Below are positions 54,700 through 64,000 of a stretch of DNA of 64,000 nucleotides, one piece after another. Within the stretch, counting starts at the first letter, position 1, and each line of letters starts with the position of its first letter. The notes under the pieces were generated by a model, which worked only from the letters and a program-made list of their open reading frames with translations, did no database searches and had not been told where the DNA came from. A program made the position numbers and the translations under genes. Source of the DNA: Acanthaster planci (taxonomy: Eukaryota; Echinodermata; Asteroidea; Valvatida; Acanthasteridae); assembly GCF_001949145.1 (NCBI RefSeq), contig NW_019091507.1, positions 650,747 through 714,746 on the forward strand, given 5' to 3'.

Positions 54700-57600
54700 A
54701 AGATTGCCAGATAAGGTTTGAGATTTTAAGATTGGATAGGGTTTAGACCATTTATGCTCCAATATATGGAGCCTTGTCCAGGCAGTACTGGACTCGCCTA
54801 GTGGAGGGAAAGTCAGAATTACGTGAAAATAGGAAAAAATGGCACAACAACCTGAATGTTCTTTTCCAAATGTTTCCCTAACTACATCAAATATGGATGT
54901 GAAACTTACATGAATCGATAGAGGACCATGTGAGCTTTCAGATGAGACAAAGATTGCCAGAATTAGATAGCCCCCCTAGGTTTGAGACAATTTATGCTCC
55001 AATGTATGGAGCCTTGTCTAGACAGTACTGCACTCGCGTGGCAAAGAGAAAGTCAGAATAACGCAAAAAAGGAAGCAGTTGCACAAGAACCTGCACATTC
55101 TTTTGCAGATATTTCCACAACTACAGCAAATATTGATTTGAAACTTACATGAATCGATAGATAAACATGTGGCTTTACAGATTACACCACTGTTGCCAGA
55201 ATTGTTTAAGTCTTACACGATTCATGCTCCAAACATGTGCCATAATTATATAAGTTTGAGACAAGTTGTGCTTCAATATATCGAGCCTTGTCTAGACAGT
55301 ACTGGACTTGCGTAGCGGAGTCAAAGTCAGAATTATGCGAAAATACGAAACTATTGCAACACAACCTGCACGTTCTTTTGCAGATATTTCCCTAACTACA
55401 GCGAATATGGACAAATAAGTTACAGGAATCCATAGTATAATATGTGCCCTTTCAGATGACACCAAGATTGCTAGAAATAGATAAGTTTAAGACAAGTTAT
55501 GATGCAATATATGGAGCCTTGTCTAGACAGTAGAAGACTCGCGTAGCGGAGTCAAAGTTAGAATTACTCGAAAATAGGAAACAGCTGCACAAGAACCTGC
55601 ACGTTCTTTTGCAGATATTTCCATAACTACAGCAAATATGGATATGAAACTTTCTTGAATCAATAGAGGAACATGAGCCCTTTGATATAACACCAAAAAT
55701 GCAAGAATTGGAGTTTTAGACCATTTATTTGCATTGCGGAGACAAAATCAGAATTACGCAAAAATAGCAGGCAGTTGCACAGGAACTCGGACATTCTTAT
55801 GACGATATTTCCCTAGCTAGAGCAAATACGGATATGGATATGAAACGGACACTAGGTTGTCAGAGTTGGAACAAGACCTGTATAGCACAGACAAAGTGAG
55901 AATTACGCAAAAATAGGACAAGGTTGACAAGAACTGGGACATTCTTTTGCAGATATTTCATTACATAAGGCTGATATGGATATGAAACTTACATGAGTCG
56001 ATAAGGGAGCATGCACCCTTTGAGATAACACCAAGATAGCCAGAATTGGATAAGTTTTAGACCATTTGTACTCCAATATATGGAGCCTTATCTTGACAGT
56101 ACTGGATTTGCATTGCGGAGACAAAGTCAGAATTACGCAAAAGTAGCAGGCAGTTGCACATGAACTCGGACATTCTTATGACAATATTTCCCTAGCTAGA
56201 GCAAATACGGATATGAAACATACATGAGTCGATAAAGGAACATGTGCCCTTTCAGACAACACCACGGTTGCCAGAGTTGGATAAGTTGTAGACCATTTAT
56301 ACTCGAATACACGCAGCCTTCTTTGTGCGGGGAACAAGACCTGTGTACCACATATAAAGTCAAAATTACGCAAAAATAGCAGGCAATTGCACATCAACTC
56401 GGACATTCTTATGACGATATTTCCCTTAATACAGTAAATATGGATATGAATCTTACATGAATCGATAGAGGAACATGTGCCCTTTGAGATAAAACCAAGA
56501 TTGCAAGAAGTGGATAAGTTTTAGACCATTCATACTCCAATAAATGGAGCCCTGTCTTGACAGTACTGGATTTGCATTGTGGAGGCAAAGTAAAAATTAC
56601 GCAAAAAAAACCAAAAAAAAACAGGCAGTTGCACATCAACTCGGACATTCTTATGACGATATTTCCCTCAACACAACATATATGGATACGAAACTTACAT
56701 GAATCGATAGAGAAACATGTGCCCTTTCAGTTACCCCCAAGGTTGCCAGAAATGGATAAGTTTTAGATTATTTATACTCGAATACACGGAGCCTTCTTTG
56801 TGTGGGAACTGGACCTGTGTACCACAGACAAAGTCGTAAAAATAGCAGGCAGTTGCATATCAACTTGGACATTCTTATGACAATATTTCCCTAGCTAGAG
56901 CAAATACGGATATGAAACATACATGAGTCGATAGAGGAACATGTGCCCTTTCAGACAATACCAAGATAGCCAGAATTGGATAAGTTTTAGACTATTTATA
57001 CTCAAATACGAAGAGGCTTCTTTGCGCGGGAACATGACCTGTGTACCACAGATAAGTCAGAATTACGCAAAAATAGCAGGCACTTGCACATGAACTCGGA
57101 CATTCCTATGACGATATTTCCCTAACTACAGCAAATATGGGTATGAAACTTACATTTATCGATAGAGGAACATGTGCCCTTTCAGATAACACCAAGGCTG
57201 CTAGAATTGGATAAGTTTTAGACTATTTAAGTTTGAATACGCGGAGCCTTCTTTGCGCGGGAACAAGACTTTTGTACCACAGATAAAGTCAGAATTACGC
57301 AAAAAGTGGAAAAGGTTGACAAAAACTGGGACATTCATTTGCAGATATTTCCCTAACTAAGGCATATATGGATATCATACTTACATGAATCGATAGAAAA
57401 ACATGTGCCCTTTCAGATAACACCAAGGCTGCCATAATTGGATAAGTTTTAGCTTATTTATACTCGAATACACGGAGCCTTCTTTGCACGGGAACAGGAC
57501 CTGTGTACCACAGGTAAAGTCAGAAATAGGCAAAAATAGCAGGCAGTTGCACATCAACTAGGACATTCTTATGGCGATATTTCCCTGACTACAGCAAATA

Positions 57601-60600
57601 TGGGTATGAAACTTACATGACTCGATAGAGAAACATGTGCCCTTTCAGATAACACCAAGGTTGCCAGAATTTAATAAGTTTTAGACTATTTATGCTCGAA
57701 TACACGGAGCATTTTTGGCTGGCACAGGACCTTTATAGCACATACAAAGTTAGAATTACGCAAAAATAGGAGAAAGTTGACAAGAACTGGGACATTCATT
57801 TGCAAATATTTTCCTAACTAAGGTAGACATGGATATGAAACTTCCATGAATCGGTAGAGCACCATGTGCCCTTTCAGGTAAAACCAAGATTGCCAGAGTT
57901 GGATAAGTTTTAGACCATTTGTACTCCAATATATGGAGCCTTGTCTCAACAGTACTGGCTTTGCATTCCAGAGACAAAGTCAGAATTACGCAAAAATAGC
58001 AGGCAGTTGCACATCAACTCGGACATTCTTATGACAATATTTCCCTAACTATAGCAAATATGGGTATAAAACTTACTTGAATCGATAGAGGAACAAGTGC
58101 CCTTTCAGATAACACCACGATAGCCAGAATTGGGAACGTTTTGGACTATTTATACTCAAATACGAAGAGGCTTCTTTGCGCGGGAACAGGACCTTTGTGC
58201 CACAGATAAAGTCAGAATTACGCAAAAATAGCAGGCAGTTGCACATCAACTCGGACATTCTTATGACGATATTTCCCTAACTATAGCAAATATGGGTATG
58301 AAACTTACATGAATTGGTAGAGGAACATGTGCCCTTTCATATAACACCAAGGCTGCCAGAATTGGATAAGTTGTACACTATTTATACTCGAATACACGGA
58401 GCCTTCTTTGCGCGGACACACGACCTGTGTACCACAGATAAAGTCAGAATTACGCAAAAATAGCAGGCAGTTGCACATCAACTCAGCCATTCGTATGACG
58501 ATATTTCCCTAACTACAGCAAATATGGATATGAAACTTACACGAACCGATAGAGGAACATGTGCCCTTTCGGATAACATCACGAATGCCCGAATTGGATA
58601 AGTTTTACACTATTTATACTCAAATACACGGAGGCTTCTTTGCGCGGACACACGACCTGTGTACCACAGATTAAGTCAGAATTACGCAAAAATAGCAGGC
58701 AGTTGCAATTTAACTAGGACCTTCTTATAACGATATTTCCCTAATTACAGCAAATATGCGCATGAAACTTACATGAATCGGTAGAGAAACATGTGCCCTT
58801 TCAGATAACACCAAGGTTGTCAGAATTTAATACGTTTTAGACTATTTATGCTCGAATACACGGAGCCTTTTTGTGCGGGCAGAGATTGCGAGAATTGGAT
58901 AAGATTTAGACCATTTGTACTCCAATGTATGGAACCTTGTCTTGACAGTACTGGATTTGCACTCCAGAGACAAAGTCAGAATTACGCAAAAATAGCAGGC
59001 AGTTGCACTTCAACTCGGACATTCTTATGACGATATTTCCCTCACTACAGCAAATATGGGTATGAAACTTACATGAATCGATAGAGAAACATGTTTTCTT
59101 TCAGATAACACCAAGGTTGCCAGAATTTAATACGTTTTAGACTATTTATGCTCGAATACACGGAGCCTTTTCGCGCGGGCAGAGGACCTGTCTAGCACAG
59201 AGAAAGTCAGAATTACACAGAACTAGGGGAAGGTTGACAAGAACTGGGACATTCATTTGCAAATATTTTCCTAACTAAGGCAGATATGGATATGACACTA
59301 CATGAATCGGTAGAAGATGCCAGGTGAGATAAAACCAAGATTGCAAGAATTGGATAAGTTTTAGACTATTTATGCTCGAATACGCGGAGCCTTCTTTGTG
59401 CGAGAACAAGACTTTTGTACCAACGATAAAGTCAGAATTACGCAGAAAAAGGAGAAGGTTGAGAAGAACTGGGACATTCATTTGCAGATGATTCCCTAAC
59501 TAAGGCAAATATGGATATGAAACTTACACGAACCGATAGAGGAGCATGTGCCCTTTCAGATAACACCGAGGCTGCCGGAATTGGATAAGTTTACACTATT
59601 TATACTCAAATACACGGGGCCTTCTCAAAAAAACGATAAAAGAACATGTGCCCTTTCAGATAAAACCAAGATTGCCAGATTTGGATAAGTTTGAAACTAT
59701 TTTTGCTCGAATACACGAAGTCTTTTTGTGCGGGCAGAGGACCTGTCTAGCACATACAAAATCAGAATTACGCAGAAATAGGAAAAAATTGACAAGAACT
59801 GGGACATCCATTTGCCGATATTTTCCTAACTAAGGCAGATATGGATATGAAACTACATGAATCGGTAGAGGAACATGTGCCGGGTGAGATAAACTCAAGA
59901 TTGCAAAATTAGATAGGCTTTAGACTATTTATGCTCGAATACTCGCAGCCTTCTTTGCACGAGAACAAGACTTTTGTACCACAGAGAAAGTCAGAATTAC
60001 GCAAAAATAGCAGGCAGGTGCACATCAACTAAGACATTGTTATGACAACATGACTACGGCAAATATGGGTATGAAGCTTACATTAATCGATAGAGAACCA
60101 TGTGCCCTTTCAGATAACACCAAGGTTGCCAGAATTGGATACATTTTAGACTATTTATGCTTGAATACGCGGAGCCTTCTTTGAGGGAGAACAAGACTTT
60201 TGTACCACAGATCAGAAGTCAGAATTACGCAGAAATAGGAGAAAGTTGACAAGAACTGAGACATTCATTTGCAGATATTTCCCTAACTGAGGCAAATATA
60301 GATATGAAAATTACACGAACCGATAGAAGAACATGTGCCCTTTCAGATAACACCAAGGTTGCCAGAATTGGATAAGTTTTAGACTATTTATGCTCGAATA
60401 CACAGCGCCTTTTTACGCAGGCACAGTACTTGTATAGCACATTCAAAGTCAGAATTACGCAGAAATAGGAGAAGGTAAACAAGAACTGGGGCATTCATTT
60501 GCAAATAGTTTCCTAACTAAGGCAGATATGGATATGAAACTTACATGAATCGGTAGAGAAACATGTGCCCTTTCATATAACACCAAGATAGCCAGAGTTG

Positions 60601-63600
60601 GATACGTTTTAAACTATTTATACTCAAATACACGGAGGCTTCGTTGCGCGGGAACAGGACCTATGTACCACAGATAAAGTCAAAATCACGCAAAATTAGC
60701 TGGCAGTTGCAAATCATCTCGGACATTCTTATAACGAAAATTCCCTAACTACAGCAAATATGGGCATGAAACCTACACGAACTGATAGAAGAACATGTGC
60801 CCTTTCAGATAACACCAAGGTTGCCAGAATTGGATAAGGTTTAGACTATTTATGCTCGAATACACAGAGCCTTTTTACGCAGGCACAGGACTTGTATAGC
60901 ACATTCAAAGTCAGAATTACGCAGAAATAGGAGAAGGTTGACAACAACTGGGGCATTCATTTGCAAATAGTTTCCTAACTAAGGCAGATATGGATATGAA
61001 ACTTACATGAATCGGTAGAGAAACATGTGCCCTTCCATATAACACCAAGATAGCCAGAGTTGGATACATTTTAAACTATTTATGCTCAAATACACGGAGG
61101 CTTCGTTGCGCAGGAACAGGACCTGTGTACCACAGATAAAGTCAAAATCACGACATCAACTCGGACATTCTTATGACGATATTTCCCTAACTACAGCTAA
61201 ATATGGATATGAAACTGATATGAATCGATAGAGGAACACGTGCCATTTCAGATAACACCAAGGTTGTCCAAATTGGATAAGCTTTAGATTATTTATGCTC
61301 GAATACATGGACACTTCTTTGGGCAGGCACAGAACCTGTGTACCATAGACAAAGTCAGAATTACGGAAAATAGTAGGTAGTTGCACATCAACTCGGACAT
61401 TCTTAAGACAGTATTTCCCTAACTACAGCAAATATGGATATGAAACTTACATTGATCGATAGAGGAACATGCGCCCTTTCAGTTAACACCAGCGTTGCCA
61501 GAATTTGATACGTTATAGATTATTTATGCTCGAATATACGGAACCCTCTTTGGGCAGGCACAGGACCTGTAGAGCAGAGACAAAGTCAGAATTATGCAAA
61601 AAATGGAGAAGGTTGATAAGAACAGGGACACTCATTTGCAGATATTTCATTACTAAGGCAGATATGGATATGAAACGTACATGAATCGATACAGGAACAT
61701 GTGCATAACACCAAGATTGCCAGAATTGGATAAGTTTTAGACCATTTGTACTCCAATATATGGAGCGTGGTCTTGATAGTACTGGAATTGCATTGCGGAG
61801 ACAAAGTCAGCATTACGCAAGAATAGCAGGCAGTTGCACATCCACTCGGACATTCTTATGACGATATTTCCCTAACTACAACAGATATGGTTATGATGTA
61901 GTTACATGAATCGATAGAGGAACATGTGCCTTTTCAGATAAAACCAAGATTGCCAGAATTGGATAGGTTTTAGACTATTTATGCTCGAATACATGGAGTC
62001 TTCTTTGTGCGGGAACAGGACATGTGTACCAGAGATAAGTCAGAATTACGCAAAATTTGGAGAAGGTTGACAAGAACTGGGACATTCATTTGCAGCTATT
62101 TCATTAACTAAGGCAGATATGGATATGAAACGTACATGAATCGATATAGGAACATATGCCCTTTGAGATAAAACCAAAATTGCCAGAATTGGATAAGTGT
62201 TAGACTATTTATACTCGAATACACGGAGCCTTCTTTGCACGGGAACAGGACCTATGTACCACAGATAAGTCAGAATAACGCAAAAATAGCAGGCAGTTGC
62301 ACATCAACTCGGATATTCTTTTGACGATATTTCCCTAACCACAGCAAATATGGATATGAAACTTACAAGAATCGATAGGGAAACGTGTGCCTTTTCAAAT
62401 AACACAAAGATTGCCAGAATTGGATAAGTTTTAGACCATTTATACTGGAATACACGGAGCCTTCTTTGCACGGGAACAGGACCTGTGTACCACAGATAAA
62501 TCTGATTTAAGCAAAAATAGCAGGCAGTTTCACATCAACGCGAGCATTCTTATGACGATATTTCCCTAACGACAGCCAATATGGATATGAAACTTACATG
62601 AATCGATAGTGGAACATGTGCCCCTTCAGATAACACCAAGGTCGTCAGAATTGGATAGATTTTAGACTATTTATGCTTGAATACACGGAGTCTTCTTTGC
62701 GCGGGAACAGGAAATGTGTACCAAAGATAAGTCAGAATTATGGAAAAATTGGAGAAGGTTGAAAAAACTGCGACATTCATGTGCAGATATTTCATTAACT
62801 AAGGCAGATATGGATATAAAACTTACATGAATCGATAGAGTAACGCGTGCCCTTTGAGATAACACCAAGGTTGTCAGAATTGGATAAGTTTGAGACCATT
62901 TATACTGGAATACCCTGAGCATTCTTTGTGCGGGAACAAGACCTGTGTACCACAGACAAAGTCAGAATTACGCAAAAAATTGGAGAAGGTTGACAAGGAT
63001 TGGGATATTCATTTGCAGATATTTTGTTAACTAAGGCCGATATGGATATGAAACTTACATGAATCGATAGAGACACATGTGCCACTTCAGATAACATCAA
63101 GGTTGCCGGAATTGGATAGGTTTTAGACTATTTATACTCGAATACCCGGAGCCTTCTTTGTGCGGGAACAAGACCTGTGTACCACAGATAAGTCAGAATT
63201 ACGCAAAAAAGCAGGCAGTTGCACATCAACTCGGACATTCTTATGACGATATTTCCCTAACGACAGCAAATATGGATATGAAACTTACATGAATCGATAG
63301 AGGAACATGTGCCCTTTCAGATAACACCAGGGTTGACAGAATAGGATACGTTTTAGGCCGTTTATACTCGAATAACGGAGCCTTCTTTGCACGGGAAAAG
63401 GACATGTGTACCACAGATAAGTCAGAATTACACAAAAATTGGAGAAGATTAAAAAAACGGCACCATTCATGTGCACATATTTCATTAACAAAGGCAGATA
63501 TGGATATGAAACTTACATGAATCGATAAGTGAACGTGTGCCCTTTGACATAACACCAAGATTGCCAGAATTGGATACGTTTTAGGCCATTTATACTCGAA

Positions 63601-64000
63601 TACATGGAGCCTTCTTTGCACGGGAAAGGACATGTGTACCGCTGACAAAGTCAGAATTACGCAAAAATAGCAGACAGTTGCACATCAATTCGGATATTCT
63701 TTTGACGATATTTCCCTAACGACAGCAAATATGGATATGAAACTTACATGAATCGATAGGGGAACGTGTGTCCTTTCAGATAACACATAGATTGCCAGGA
63801 TTGGATACGTTTTAGACCATTTATACTCGAATACACGGAGCCTTCTTTGTGCGGGAACAGGACATGTGTACCACAGATAGGTAAGAAGTACACAAAATTT
63901 GAGAAGGTTGAAAAAACTGCGACATTCATGTGCAGATATTTCATTAACTAAGGCAGATATGGATATAAAACTTACATGAATCCATAGAGTAACACGTGTC
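54700..64000. repeat. Satellite array, about 230-bp unit, runs off the window
   Basis: A landmark motif near ACATGAATCGATAGAGGAAC recurs from 54909 to 63977 with spacings mostly 227-234 bases, about 39-40 units. Other conserved blocks in order: CCCTTTCAGATAACACCAAG, TTGCCAGAATTGGATAAG, ACTCGAATACACGGAGCC, AAGTCAGAATTACGCAAAAA, GATATTTCCCTAACTACAGC. Units at the left edge (54.7-55.7 kb) are the most diverged, as usual for a satellite border. Two versions of the segment before the GACATTC block occur (AGCAGGCAGTTGCACATCAAC and AGGAGAAGGTTGACAAGAAC). The far end is not in the window. Confidence 0.95.

Noticed and set aside
63241-63648. 135-codon minus-strand frame in the satellite
   Set aside because: Spans almost two satellite units; neighbouring units break the frame, so not a gene.
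52900-64000. CRISPR array
   Set aside because: Repeats are contiguous tandem units without unique spacers, and the genome is eukaryotic.

Overview
This is a stretch of animal nuclear DNA: intron-rich, AT-rich and full of small mobile-element pieces. Nearly all open frames are shadows or intronic, so genes had to be assembled from short exons by splice signals, phase and protein family. The death-domain/NACHT/LRR-type gene, the very frequent TACATGTA-type palindromes, and foldback and tRNA-SINE debris suggest a marine invertebrate deuterostome (echinoderm, hemichordate or cephalochordate; echinoderm is my leaning). I cannot fix the species.

Layout. Positions 1.9-39.2 kb hold three tandem, same-strand genes for ACER3-like alkaline ceramidases (A 1866-12733, B 17610-26126, C 31465-39196). 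Each has ten coding exons with the same intron phases. All three read cleanly from ATG to stop and keep the Ca-site residues and the Ser/His/Asp/His/His zinc catalytic set of ACER3, so each probably makes an active membrane enzyme that cleaves ceramide to sphingosine. They look like local duplicates that have since diverged, most visibly at the C-terminus and in exon 7.

The introns and spacers carry mobile and repeated DNA: a 1.84-kb inverted-repeat transposon with a target duplication (3139-4980), a solo LTR with a 4-bp target duplication (21536-21807), tRNA-derived SINE heads (16.6 kb, 36.5-36.7 kb), hAT- and mariner-like terminal fragments, a 41-bp-arm hairpin (31744-31831), a frame-preserving 192-bp tandem duplication (35482-35864), and several minisatellites.

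On the minus strand, 49.4-43.7 kb is an NLR-like immune gene. Two intact 5' exons encode a start and a death domain. The 3' part encodes the end of a NACHT module and leucine-rich repeats, but it is broken by several single-base frame changes and stops, and the NACHT ATPase core with its Walker A loop was not found. It is best read as a degenerating NLR. Its first intron and upstream flank carry a curious scattered 16-mer, GTGACTCNCGTGACAY-like, seven times.

From 49.5 to 53.4 kb I see no gene apart from one candidate alternative first exon (50532-50592). This stretch has an inverted-repeat element and a foldback-like structure with arrays of 16-bp units. A CpG-rich kilobase (about 53.45-54.48 kb) contains an Arg/Gly-rich open frame of unknown nature. 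From about 54.7 kb to the window end lies a satellite of about 230-bp units (roughly 39-40 copies) that runs off the edge.
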